Below are positions 14,269 through 22,500 of a DNA stretch of 64,000 nucleotides, one piece after another. Below the pieces are notes generated by a model. That model ran no database searches and was not told where the DNA came from. It worked only from the letters and a program-made list of their open reading frames with translations. Made by a program: the position numbers and the translations under genes. Where the stretch lies: contig NZ_VFMJ01000001.1 of the NCBI RefSeq assembly GCF_006715005.1, positions 4,154,001-4,218,000 of the forward strand. The letters run 5' to 3'. The stretch is from Serratia marcescens (GTDB lineage: Bacteria > Pseudomonadota > Gammaproteobacteria > Enterobacterales > Enterobacteriaceae). The stretch's first letter is position 1. Each line of letters begins with the position of its first letter.

Positions 14269-15168
14269 TTACTCCACATCACCTTTGAAATAGACTCGCT
14301 TAATATAACGCCCTCGGCCATCACCATGGCCCAAATCCATCGATACCAATGCCTCTGCTTCTACGCGACTCATTCCATTTTTAACATGATGAGTCACCGC
14401 ATCGCGTGAATACGCGTATCGCAAACTATGGGGAGCATCTTTCCCTGTCATTCCTGCCTCACGAACAATATTTCGATAACGTTCTATTGCTGTATGCAAT
14501 GAAGGCTTATCAATCAGTTTCCCATTGTGATCATCACAATGTTTTATTGCCGCCTCTAAAATAGATAAAACCTTCTCACGATTAAAAATGGTCGTATCGC
14601 GAGGACGACCGCCTTTCGTGCCAAACACAACCCGAACACGCTCGTCTCCATTAATTAAAGCCTGCCGCCATGTTTTTAATGACTTTGCTGACTGAACAGT
14701 TTCTTCCGTTCGCAAACCTAAATAGCGAGACAACTGAACACCCAATGCTACCCCTGCATCTTTTTTTAAGACGTGATTGATGACAGCAGTTAACTTTTCA
14801 TCCGAAATAGGGGTTTTTGTTCCATCACGGTTAGCACCTGAAATCCCTAAAGCCTGGTTACTCAATTTCTCATGGTTGGGATCAGCCAGTTTATTCCGAC
14901 CCGCAGCTGACATGATTGAGCGCACAGCTGCCATCTCGTTTTGCAATGTGCGAAGCGATATATTTTCAGCCAGCCGGCTATGAATATATTTTTCGATATG
15001 GGTCGTCTTGATGTGTTTTACATCACGAATTTGAATATTTAATTTTGCCAGACTTTCAGAAAAACGGTCTGCAATTCTGGAACGGTCAGCAACGGTTTTA
15101 AAACTCCCTCGTCCCTGACGAGCTAGCGTGACAAGTTGTTTTCCCAGCTGTTTACCGAATCTGGACAT
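14269..15168 (-). CDS. Tyrosine recombinase / integrase-domain protein
   Basis: 299 residues from ATG 15168 (ggagatgttaag site). The frame extends to 15297 but the extra part is Arg-rich and overlaps structured sequence. N-terminal SAM-like core-binding domain (IKTTHIEKYIHSRLAENISL), then a catalytic domain with R in LGLRTEE, HxxR in PHSLRYAYSRD, H in LGHGDGRG and a Y in IKRVY: a complete R-H-R-H-Y set. Such proteins act in ICE integration or DNA-repeat resolution. No tRNA or clear att site is visible nearby, so its site is unknown. Confidence 0.8.
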   Translation of the reverse strand: MSRFGKQLGKQLVTLARQGRGSFKTVADRSRIADRFSESLAKLNIQIRDVKHIKTTHIEKYIHSRLAENISLRTLQNEMAAVRSIMSAAGRNKLADPNHEKLSNQALGISGANRDGTKTPISDEKLTAVINHVLKKDAGVALGVQLSRYLGLRTEETVQSAKSLKTWRQALINGDERVRVVFGTKGGRPRDTTIFNREKVLSILEAAIKHCDDHNGKLIDKPSLHTAIERYRNIVREAGMTGKDAPHSLRYAYSRDAVTHHVKNGMSRVEAEALVSMDLGHGDGRGRYIKRVYFKGDVE

Positions 15169-15197
15169 CTTAACATCTCCAATGGGATACACGTCCA

Positions 15198-15862
15198 TCT
15201 GCTTTAAAAGAAGCAGACGGATCGGTACCCCAGTAATTTCAACCCCGACGACACGGTTGCTTTTGCGCTTCCTGCGTCTCGACTGGTATCTGTGCATCGG
15301 GGCGGCGAAATGTTGAGTTCTTGCGAGGCACCCCAGATCTCTGATCCGTTTGCTGCTAATGCAGAGCTGACTTTCGTCAAGCTGCCTCCAACACTACTGT
15401 TCGTAGTGTCGCCATCGATACCGAGTCGATTTCTTCCTTTTAGATAGTGAAACGTTCAAGACGATGTTTTCCGTCGTTATTACGTTGAAGTGAATAAGTG
15501 TTTAAAACCGTACTGACACAGACTACATGTTGGTCAGATGGTAGTTAAACGTTGAAAGCCACGTCGTACGTGGGTTGAGACGTTATGCGCTACGCGCGTC
15601 ACTTGGTAGTGTCTTCGCCACTTCACAAGTGACGCGCGCTCCTCTGCTCCTAATGAGACTCACGTAAGCGGCCAAATGTACCAAATGGCCTTATACGTGC
15701 GTTCAAAAGTCGCATCGTCAGCAACACGTCGAAAAAGATAAAATAATCAGAACGTTGAAGCGTAAAACCTCGCCTTGGCGAGTTTTGTAGCTGAAAGACA
15801 TAACACATACGTTATTGGTGAAAGGAACCGTACCAGGACTGGCGCGGTTGAGTCGTTAATGA
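15198..15862 (-). ncRNA. Highly structured non-coding region upstream of the recombinase gene
   Basis: About 660 nt without a credible gene, packed with hairpins: a perfect 13-bp stem (15593-15605/15626-15638), acactac/gtagtgt (15391-15409), ccacgt/acgtgg (about 15559-15573), cacgta...ggcca/tggcc...tacgtg (about 15661-15700), ctcgcc/ggcgag (about 15769-15782), aaccg-ccag/ctgg-cggtt (about 15826-15849) and ctgctt/aagcag (about 15200-15216). The motif acgttgaa recurs at about 15483, 15549 and 15752. Probably a long 5' leader or large RNA continuous with copy 2. Confidence 0.5.
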
Positions 15863-16066
15863 ACCTTCATCACAGTCGTGATCTCCGTTCTCAAAGGGTA
15901 AACGGAGGTACCGCCACATGGGCATCCTCTTCCAGGCTACGAGGATATTGTGACCACCCGAAGGCGTTTCTCACAGGTCACATGAAACATTGGCTGGCAC
16001 TCACCCTAAGGCGCCTCTCACGGAGTGCTGAGGCATTGGCTGGTCGTCATAGAGACGACGGTACAA
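15863..16066 (-). ncRNA. Structured leader RNA, copy 2
   Basis: Paralogue of 13837-14042. Conserved unpaired motifs include ctcaaagg, ggctacgagg, aaggcg, tctcac and attggctgg (plus-strand sense). Compensatory changes relative to copy 1: gttgtc/gacaac becomes gtcgtc/gacgac; gcttc/gaagc becomes gcctc/gaggc; ccctgtt/aacaggg becomes ctccgtt/aacggag; gcagtc/gaccgc becomes tgtgacc/ggtcaca. On the minus strand it leads into the recombinase gene about 690 nt away. An ISAs1 element sits 57 bp upstream. Confidence 0.7.
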
Positions 16067-16097
16067 CATGGCTACCTTAAACGATAATAGCAAGATG

Positions 16098-16103
16098 CGT
16101 CAA
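16098..16103 (-). promoter_or_regulatory. -35-like element upstream of RNA copy 2
   Basis: Minus-strand ttgacg lies about 45 nt upstream of the first hairpin, the same offset as the ttgaca of copy 1 (42 nt). The expected -10 (ttaagg at 17 bp) is poor; tattat lies closer. The ISAs1 insertion site is 20 bp upstream, so upstream control sequences are displaced. Confidence 0.4.
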
Positions 16104-16122
16104 TATATGGTTTATCATCGAG

Positions 16123-17335
16123 CAGGGCAAGATCGTACTTTGAGTGAACTTAATCGTGTTCAGGTGATCAGAAACTATCCCAATAAATGAAAGAGATAGC
16201 GGCATGTGCTTTATCGATCACTTCAGTGAGCTGGATGACCTACGCAAAAACATCAACATCAGGTACGACTTCCTGGACATTGTTTTTCTTACCGTTTGTG
16301 CCGTGGTCTCTGGCGCTGAAGGCTGGAAAGATATCAAACAATTTGGCGATGAGAAAATCGAATGGTTGCGGCAGTACAGAACTTACCCGCATGGTATCCC
16401 GGTCGACGATACGATAGCCCGGCTTATCAGGGCGATAGAGCCGGAAAAAATGAACCAGGCGTTTATTAACTGGGTGAATGAGGTTCGCCAGGAACAGGGG
16501 CATGAGCAGATTGCCATTGATGGCAAGACGCTACGCCACTCATATCAGGGTGATCACGGTTCTGCTCTGCACAGCATTACGGCATGGAGCAAGCAGCAGG
16601 GGCTGATACTGGCCCAGACGAAGTCGTTGGGTAAAAAGAACGAGAATGCTTCAGTGCTTGTTTTGCTGGATACGCTGAACATCAATGGTGCGCTAATCAG
16701 CGTTGACGCCATGAATACGCAAAAAAAGATAGCCGATAAAATTATTGGCAGAGGGGTGGATTATGTTCTGTGCGTAAAAAATAACCACAAAGAGTTACGC
16801 AACGAAATTGCCGCTTACTTCACTAAAGTCAGCCGCGACAACCCGGAATACCTGGCTCGGTTTGAAGAAATCGATGCGGGGCACGGGCGAACAGAAATCA
16901 GGCGTTACCGGCAGTTACGAGTCAATGAATGGATCACGGAAAGTGCTCACTGGCGGGGATTGCAGACAGTGATAGAAGTTGAACGTGAACGGCATACCGG
17001 TAAAACAGAGCCGCTGTCCTGTGAGAAACAGTATTATATAAGTTCACTTCCGCCGGATGTAGAGCGAATAGCCGGAGCCATCCGCAGCCACTGGGAAGTA
17101 GAGAACAAAGCACACTGGGTACTTGATGTAACGTTTAACGAAGATGACAGTCGCATCAGAGCCGGAGACGGAGCCGAAAATGTGGCCGTGATAAGGCGGT
17201 TCGCGCTGAATCTCGCGAGGCTCCATCCTCAAAAAGACAGTATGCGCAGTAAGCTAAAACAGGCTGGCTGGAGTGATAAGTTCAGGAGCGAAATCATCTT
17301 TGGTTAAAATAAAACCAAAGTATGCGTTTGCCCTG
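16123..17335 (+). mobile_element. ISAs1-family insertion sequence with intact target duplication
   Basis: 1,213 bp. Terminal repeats cagggcaagatcgtactttg (start) and the reverse complement of caaagtatgcgtttgccctg (end) match at 14 or more positions. The 10-bp target duplication tatcatcgag is at 16113-16122 and 17336-17345, so this is a clean, probably recent insertion and no deletion occurred here. Confidence 0.93.
16204..17307 (+). CDS. ISAs1-family transposase (H-repeat type)
   Basis: 367 residues, full length for the family. The N-terminal DUF4372/DDE_Tnp_ISAs1 region starts with HFSELDDLR. Catalytic motifs include AIDGKTLRHSY (first Asp), LISVDAMNTQKKIADKI (second Asp) and SHWEVENKAHWVLDVTFNED (Glu). 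Similar to the H-repeat proteins in Rhs loci. No disruption. Confidence 0.93.
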   Translation: MCFIDHFSELDDLRKNINIRYDFLDIVFLTVCAVVSGAEGWKDIKQFGDEKIEWLRQYRTYPHGIPVDDTIARLIRAIEPEKMNQAFINWVNEVRQEQGHEQIAIDGKTLRHSYQGDHGSALHSITAWSKQQGLILAQTKSLGKKNENASVLVLLDTLNINGALISVDAMNTQKKIADKIIGRGVDYVLCVKNNHKELRNEIAAYFTKVSRDNPEYLARFEEIDAGHGRTEIRRYRQLRVNEWITESAHWRGLQTVIEVERERHTGKTEPLSCEKQYYISSLPPDVERIAGAIRSHWEVENKAHWVLDVTFNEDDSRIRAGDGAENVAVIRRFALNLARLHPQKDSMRSKLKQAGWSDKFRSEIIFG

Positions 17336-17512
17336 TATCATCGAGTATATAAACTTACAAATAGCTGAATTTTAATCACCGGGTCGGCGTCACTTGGCCT
17401 CTATCCTGTTGAGTTATTTCCCAAAAACATGATTGCCGCAAAAATTCTCAATGCACAAATGAAGCCACTTGCTAACCTTATACACAGGAGTAACAACACA
17501 GAGGGAAGAGGA

Positions 17513-17872
17513 ATGAATACTAGAACAAATTCGCGAAGAAAAACCGGCTTAACCATTAAATATAGAACACAATTAGACACAGCTTCAAAAGCAGTAACAT
17601 TAATGACGTTCACTTCAACCGTTTATGGCTCAATGCTTTTGTTTTTCTTCTCGATAAAACATAACATCAATTTTATCGACCTTATATCTCCAGGCATACT
17701 AATTAGTGCTGGCACCCTAGCTCTTTTCATGTTGACTTTAATTTTCACACTCATGATCGCCATTTTATATGTAAACAAAGAGTCGATTCAAAATTCATTT
17801 CTTTGCCTCATCTACATAAACCCCTGCAAAAAAAATACACAAATACAAAAAAACAATCATGGCATTCTTTAA
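17513..17872 (+). CDS. Unknown small membrane protein, first of a pair
   Basis: 119 residues from ATG 17513 (agaggaatg context). A basic N-terminus (NTRTNSRRKTG) is followed by two or three hydrophobic segments. AT-rich compared with the surrounding ICE genes. Its last 14 bp overlap the start of the next gene, so the two form an operon. No family recognised. The pair lies between an ISAs1 element and DUF2913, in sequence that may be horizontally acquired. Confidence 0.6.
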   Translation: MNTRTNSRRKTGLTIKYRTQLDTASKAVTLMTFTSTVYGSMLLFFFSIKHNINFIDLISPGILISAGTLALFMLTLIFTLMIAILYVNKESIQNSFLCLIYINPCKKNTQIQKNNHGIL

Positions 17873-18602
17873 CTTATTAATTTGCCTGTGGCCCTTCATT
17901 CTTATCAAAGCCAGCTCCGTAAACATAGTATTCATCTACTTAATAGTAATAACAGGCATAGCGCTCACCCTATCAATAGCAACCTCACATACATGCTCCA
18001 TCAGCAGGGTAACAAATAACCCACCTATAAAAATCAGAACAGTAAGCATTAAAACAGCAACACTCTTTGTAAGAGCACTGCTATGCTTAACAATTCCAGT
18101 CATAGAACTCATCATGATATTGTTGTTAATTCTTTTTCTGTCGTTCTTATTCAAGCCTGAGTTTATTTCTATCGGTGATGGTACATTTGCAATCACAGTC
18201 GCTGTAACTCACTTCCTTCTAAAACTACCATCTTTATCAACATCCAAACGAAGCAGAAATTTAAGCACTCTATTCTTTGCCGCCATTATTATTGCCGAGA
18301 CAGCTATGTTGCTATCATTCACTTTCTCGCAAAATTTAGCTCAAGCAACATCAAATCGAATTGGCATAACATTAGACAACACCTGTTTTTTACGCAACGA
18401 AGTTCTCAGAAATGGGATACCTCGCATTTATATAAATGAGAACAACTCCAACAACGAGCTCGTCAAATTGAACCTTGTTACTAAAGTTAATGATATTTAC
18501 TACTTATCGATAGAACCTGGTAATGAGATTGAAAGAAAAGCAAACATCAGGATAAAAGGTTTAAACTTAACAGAACTAGACTGTCCGAGAAGGAAAGAGT
18601 AA
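17859..18602 (+). CDS. Unknown membrane protein, second of a pair
   Basis: 247 residues. Five or six predicted transmembrane segments in the first ~165 residues (LLICLWPFILIKAS, VFIYLIVITGIALTL, PVIELIMILLLILFLSF and others), then a ~75-residue non-membrane C-terminal domain containing CFLRNEVLRNGIPRIYINEN, probably extracytoplasmic. No family recognised. Overlap with the upstream gene indicates a two-component membrane unit. 18603-18786 holds only a weak hairpin. Confidence 0.6.
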   Translation: MAFFNLLICLWPFILIKASSVNIVFIYLIVITGIALTLSIATSHTCSISRVTNNPPIKIRTVSIKTATLFVRALLCLTIPVIELIMILLLILFLSFLFKPEFISIGDGTFAITVAVTHFLLKLPSLSTSKRSRNLSTLFFAAIIIAETAMLLSFTFSQNLAQATSNRIGITLDNTCFLRNEVLRNGIPRIYINENNSNNELVKLNLVTKVNDIYYLSIEPGNEIERKANIRIKGLNLTELDCPRRKE

Positions 18603-18786
18603 TTCTGTGACAAAGGGCTTCAGAACCGTAATAGAGGCCCTTAACCTCGCACAAACAATGCATATTGTTATATAAATCATTATGCTAAGATTTGCTTATG
18701 TATTATAGCAAGTCATAGAACAGCACTAGGTATCACTATTACACTGCAGAGGATATCAGCGAAGCTGAAAAGTCATAGGGAAGAGA

Positions 18787-19338
18787 ATGGAAACCGATAC
18801 GCAAGGAAACGAACCAGAAATCACTCTGTCAGCACTGAGCAATCTGGCATTTTGCGCGCTTGTTGCGTTGGGTATCGCTCGTCAGGATGGCATCGCCAGC
18901 ACACCGTTGTCGGAGCATCTATTTCTGGTTCGTTGGCTGGCCACCGCCCAAAAGCAAAAGCGATTTCCGAAGTGTGTTGCCATTGATATCGCTTTCCTGC
19001 TTGAGCAGGGGCGAAAAAAGGGTCCTTCCAGTAAGCTTCGAGAAAAGCTGCAATACCTGTGGCAATCCTGTACTGAGCCTTTAAGCACACAGTCAGACTT
19101 GTTTCGTCTTACTTACGTTACCGAAAAACTGAAAGAGCAAGGCTGGAAAAACTTCACCATGGACAATAAGTCCTGGAAGGATGAGCGCTTTCCGGCATCA
19201 TGCCCGCCCAATGGGTTTTATACTGAAGAAAGCGCACTACATGCCGTCTATTCAGATGATGGTCGCTTAATCAGCCCGCTGGAGCTTCGGATTGTGGGGG
19301 ATTTCGACATACTCCTGACGCTAATGGACCAATCGTAA
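18787..19338 (+). CDS. DUF2913-family protein, C-terminus replaced by IS66
   Basis: 183 residues. The family pattern is clear: LSNLAFCALVALGIARQDG, LFLVRWLATAQKQKRFPK and LQYLWQSCTEP. DUF2913 is common in Enterobacterales and its function is not known to me. The stop codon TAA lies within the gtaagcg terminal repeat of the IS66 element that starts at 19335. The end of the protein is therefore set by the insertion and probably a few to tens of residues are lost. Confidence 0.8.
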   Translation: METDTQGNEPEITLSALSNLAFCALVALGIARQDGIASTPLSEHLFLVRWLATAQKQKRFPKCVAIDIAFLLEQGRKKGPSSKLREKLQYLWQSCTEPLSTQSDLFRLTYVTEKLKEQGWKNFTMDNKSWKDERFPASCPPNGFYTEESALHAVYSDDGRLISPLELRIVGDFDILLTLMDQS

Positions 19339-19418
19339 GCGTAAACCCAGCGCCGTATGTAGCCATTAAGCCAGTACTGGTAACTTAGACGTCCACCTGT
19401 ACAGACGGACATCTAAGT

Positions 19419-19832
19419 ATGGAATCCCAATCCTGGCGAAAAGAACCCCGTAAAAATTATCCCAATGACTTCAAGCTTCGTATGGTCGAACTTGCTTCCC
19501 GTCCCGGAGCCTGCGTTGCTCAGATCGCCCGTGAAAATGGCGTCAATGATAACGTCATCTTCAAATGGCTACGGCTCTGGCAGGATGAAGGCCGTATATC
19601 ACGCCGCCTTCCGGCAACAATCGAATCTTCATCATCACCGACTATGCTGCCTGTTGAGGTGATACCGGATCCAGCGCCAACAGGTGAGACGAACACAAAC
19701 CCGGATCAGTTCTCAGCGCTGAATGCCACCTCCTGTTGTGTTGAGTTCCGCCACGGCAAAATGACGCTGGATAACCCGTCACCGGAGTTGCTGGCAGTGC
19801 TGCTTCGTGAGCTGACCGGGAGAAGTCAATGA
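19419..19832 (+). CDS. IS66 TnpA (HTH protein)
   Basis: 137 residues with an N-terminal helix-turn-helix (FKLRMVELASRPGACVAQIA to NDNVIFKWLRLW). TnpA is required with TnpB for IS66 transposition and probably binds the ends. The stop overlaps the tnpB start by 4 bp (ATGA), the typical coupling. Confidence 0.9.
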   Translation: MESQSWRKEPRKNYPNDFKLRMVELASRPGACVAQIARENGVNDNVIFKWLRLWQDEGRISRRLPATIESSSSPTMLPVEVIPDPAPTGETNTNPDQFSALNATSCCVEFRHGKMTLDNPSPELLAVLLRELTGRSQ

Positions 19833-20179
19833 TATCTCTCCCGTCAGGCACCCGCATCTGGCTGGTTGCCGGGGTCACGGATATGCGTAAATCGTTCAAT
19901 GGTCTGGGCGAGCTGGTACAGCATGCACTTGATGAAAATCCGTTCTCCGGGCATCTGTTTATCTTCCGTGGCCGCAAAGGGGACACCGTGAAGATCCTCT
20001 GGGCTGATGCTGGCGGTCTGTGCCTGTTTACCAAACGTCTGGAAGAAGGCCAGTTTATCTGGCCAGCTGTACGCGACGGCAAAATCGCGATCACCCGCAC
20101 ACAACTTGCTATGCTCCTCGATAAGCTGGACTGGCGCCAGCCAAAAACAGCACGCCTTAACTCACTGACGATGTTGTAA
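19829..20179 (+). CDS. IS66 TnpB (Orf2)
   Basis: 116 residues, full length. Typical IS66 Orf2 motifs: LPSGTRIWLVAGVTDMRKSF, NPFSGHLFIFRGRKGD, ILWADAGGLCLFTKRLE. An accessory transposition protein of unknown biochemical role. Translationally coupled to tnpA. Confidence 0.92.
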   Translation: MISLPSGTRIWLVAGVTDMRKSFNGLGELVQHALDENPFSGHLFIFRGRKGDTVKILWADAGGLCLFTKRLEEGQFIWPAVRDGKIAITRTQLAMLLDKLDWRQPKTARLNSLTML

Positions 20180-20209
20180 AAAGAACATGACCGCATTATA
20201 AATGGGGTC

Positions 20210-21802
20210 ATGAGTCAGGACTATCTCGCCCGTATCGCTGCGCTGGAAGACGCGATTCGCCAGAAAGACAGCCAGCTCAGCCTCGTTGCAGAGACTGAGT
20301 CGTTCCTGCGTTCGGCGCTGGCTCGCGCTGAAGAGAAAATAGAGAACGAAGAGCGTGAAATAGAGCATCTGCGGGCTCAGATAGAAAAACTACGCCGGAT
20401 GCTGTTCGGAACCCGTTCAGAAAAACTACGCCGCCAGGTTGAAGAAGCCGAAGCCCTGCTGAAACAGCAGGAGCAACAAAGTGATCGTTATAACGGTCGG
20501 GATAAAGATCCGCAGGTTCCGCGCCAGCTTCGACAGTCCCGCCACCGCCGGCCTCTCCCTGAACATCTTCCCCGCGAGATCCATCGTCTGGAGCCTGCGG
20601 AAAGCTGCTGTCCTGAATGCGGCAACGATATGGAGTACCTCAGCGAAGTCAGCGCGGAGCAGCTGGAACTGGTCTCCAGCGCCCTGAAAGTGATCCGTAC
20701 GGTCAGAGTGAAAAAGGCCTGCACCCGATGCGACTGCATCGTTGAAGCGCCTGCGCCATCACGCCCCATCGATCGGGGTATCGCCGGGCCGGGTCTGCTG
20801 GCCCGCGTGTTAACGGCCAAATACTGCGAGCACCTGCCGCTCTATCGCCAGTGCGAAATCTTTGCCCGTCAGGGCGTGGAGCTGAGCCGGGCTCTGCTCT
20901 CCAACTGGGTGGATGCGTGCTGCCGGTTAATGGCCCCGCTGGATGAGGCCCTTCATCACTACGTGATGGACTGCCACAAGCTGCATACGGATGATACCCC
21001 GGTGCCGGTACTGGCCCCGGGCAGAAAGAAGACGAAAACCGGGCGCATCTGGACGTACGTTCGCGATGACCGGAACGCTGGCTCGTCAGACCCGCCAGCA
21101 GCATGGTTCGCCTTCTCACCAGACCGGCAGGGTAAACATCCTCAGCAACATCTTCAGCACTATCATGGTGTGCTGCAGGCGGATGCGTTCGCAGGTTACG
21201 ATCGGTTGTTCAGCGTAGAACGTGAAGGCGGCCCGTTAACAGAAGCGGCCTGCTGGGCCCACGCACGCAGAAAAATCCACGACGTCTATATAAGTACTCA
21301 AACGGCTACAGCAGAGGAAGCCCTGAAACGTATCGGTGAGCTGTACGCAGTCGAAGAAGCCATACGTGGTCTCCCGGCAACTGAGCGGCTGGCAGCGAGA
21401 CAATCCCAAAGCAAACCACTGCTGGCATCCCTGCATGAGTGGCTGGTAGAAAAAAGCGCGACGCTCTCGAAAAAATCCCGTCTGGGTGAAGCGTTCGCGT
21501 ATGCCCTGAACCAGTGGGATGCCCTGTGCTACTACTGCGATGACGGTCTTGCAGAAGCAGATAACAATGCAGCGGAGCGGGCCTTACGGGCGATATGCCT
21601 GGGTAAAAAGAACTACATCTTCTTCGGCAGCGATCATGGCGGTGTACGCGGAGCTCTGCTGTATGGACTGATCGGAACGTGCAGGCTGAACGGCATCGAT
21701 CCGGAAGGTTACCTCAGATATATCCTTAGTGTGTTGCCGGAGTGGCCGTCGAACAAAGTGGCTGAACTCCTGCCATGGAATGTGGATCTCACCAATAAAT
21801 AG
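20210..21802 (+). CDS. IS66 TnpC transposase (DDE)
   Basis: 530 residues, complete. N-terminal coiled coil (IENEEREIEHLRAQIEKL), zinc-finger-like CCPECGNDM with a second Cys pair in CTRCDC, then the DDE domain with HTDDTPVPVL, ADAFAGYDRL and the Glu in AEADNNAAERALRAI. C-terminal IS66_C motif WNVD. Confidence 0.93.
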   Translation: MSQDYLARIAALEDAIRQKDSQLSLVAETESFLRSALARAEEKIENEEREIEHLRAQIEKLRRMLFGTRSEKLRRQVEEAEALLKQQEQQSDRYNGRDKDPQVPRQLRQSRHRRPLPEHLPREIHRLEPAESCCPECGNDMEYLSEVSAEQLELVSSALKVIRTVRVKKACTRCDCIVEAPAPSRPIDRGIAGPGLLARVLTAKYCEHLPLYRQCEIFARQGVELSRALLSNWVDACCRLMAPLDEALHHYVMDCHKLHTDDTPVPVLAPGRKKTKTGRIWTYVRDDRNAGSSDPPAAWFAFSPDRQGKHPQQHLQHYHGVLQADAFAGYDRLFSVEREGGPLTEAACWAHARRKIHDVYISTQTATAEEALKRIGELYAVEEAIRGLPATERLAARQSQSKPLLASLHEWLVEKSATLSKKSRLGEAFAYALNQWDALCYYCDDGLAEADNNAAERALRAICLGKKNYIFFGSDHGGVRGALLYGLIGTCRLNGIDPEGYLRYILSVLPEWPSNKVAELLPWNVDLTNK

Positions 21803-22056
21803 CCGTCAATACGGCGCTCGCTTAACGCTTACAGACGAAGTGACCATGTTCGAGGAGTTTGACGAACAGGCAGAGCCCATCCACGTCGGCCCACAGCAGT
21901 TTTATCATATCGCCGCGGCGTCCGCAGAAGATGAACAGATGGCCGCTGAACGGATCGTCGTTGAGGACGCTCTGCACGCGCGACGCCAGGCCGTTGAAGC
22001 CGTTACGCATGTCGGTCCGGCGACCAGCCAGATGCGGGAACCCGCAGGAAGTGAGA

Positions 22057-22461
22057 TCACCGGCGACCTCGCTTCAATTCGCGAACCAACGTTGCCAGCA
22101 TGGCCGGCGTAAGGTGGCCAGACAGCTTCGGGCGTGCGCGGCCGATGACTATCTCGCAGGTCTGCTCAGGCCTGGGCGATGATGCCGGTACCGCTGCGGG
22201 TAGCAACGGCAACTGGCGTTCGAGAACAACGGGAACGATGTTGTCCGTGATGGTGCTGGCCTCACCCGCACCGTCATCAACGGGGGCGTCGACCAGATGG
22301 CGATAGCGCTGACGCCAGGTAAACAGCAGGTTGTCATTAATACCGTGCTCGCGGGCAAGTCGGGCCACGCTGGCACCGGGTTGCAGCGATTGCTGAACCA
22401 GGTCGATTTTGAACGACATGGGGTAAGATGCGCGTTTGCGCCGGGCTGTGGGCTCTGTCAC
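22057..22461 (-). CDS. IS66 TnpA of the truncated element (GTG start)
   Basis: 134 residues with the IS66 TnpA helix-turn-helix (FKIDLVQQSLQPGASVARLA, NDNLLFTWRQRY). The frame is intact although its partners are broken. Immediately upstream lies a 36-bp near-perfect palindrome (22465-22500), a likely control site for tnpA expression. Confidence 0.8.
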   Translation of the reverse strand: MTEPTARRKRASYPMSFKIDLVQQSLQPGASVARLAREHGINDNLLFTWRQRYRHLVDAPVDDGAGEASTITDNIVPVVLERQLPLLPAAVPASSPRPEQTCEIVIGRARPKLSGHLTPAMLATLVRELKRGRR

Positions 22462-22464
22462 CTG

Positions 22465-22500
22465 TGATAGTGTCCATCTAAATTTAAGTGGACACTATCA
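22465..22500. repeat. 36-bp palindrome upstream of IS66 tnpA
   Basis: tgatagtgtcca at each end is perfectly inverted around the centre taaattta, with two mismatched pairs. The equivalent place in the first IS66 (about 19390) holds a shorter gtccac...ggacat inverted repeat, so this is probably an element-specific operator or translation-control hairpin. Confidence 0.75.

Larger units (their letters stand above)
19335..21832 (+). mobile_element. IS66-family element (complete)
   Basis: 2,498 bp bounded by gtaagcgtaaacccagcgcc and the reverse complement of its partner at the right end (...gcgctcgcttaacgcttac). It contains tnpA, tnpB and tnpC in order. The flanks (gaccaatc on the left, agacgaag on the right) do not form the usual 8-bp duplication. 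The right flank is the inside of another IS66, so a deletion or recombination has joined them. Confidence 0.9.

Noticed and set aside
15168..15297. Longer recombinase start at 15297
   Set aside because: The extra 43 residues are Arg-rich and without family match, the region contains a hairpin, and ATG 15168 has a good ggag site.
16069..16188. Short frame starting ATG 16069 upstream of ISAs1
   Set aside because: It runs into the IS; without the IS it is only 25 codons, has no ribosome site and is antisense to the promoter region of RNA copy 2.
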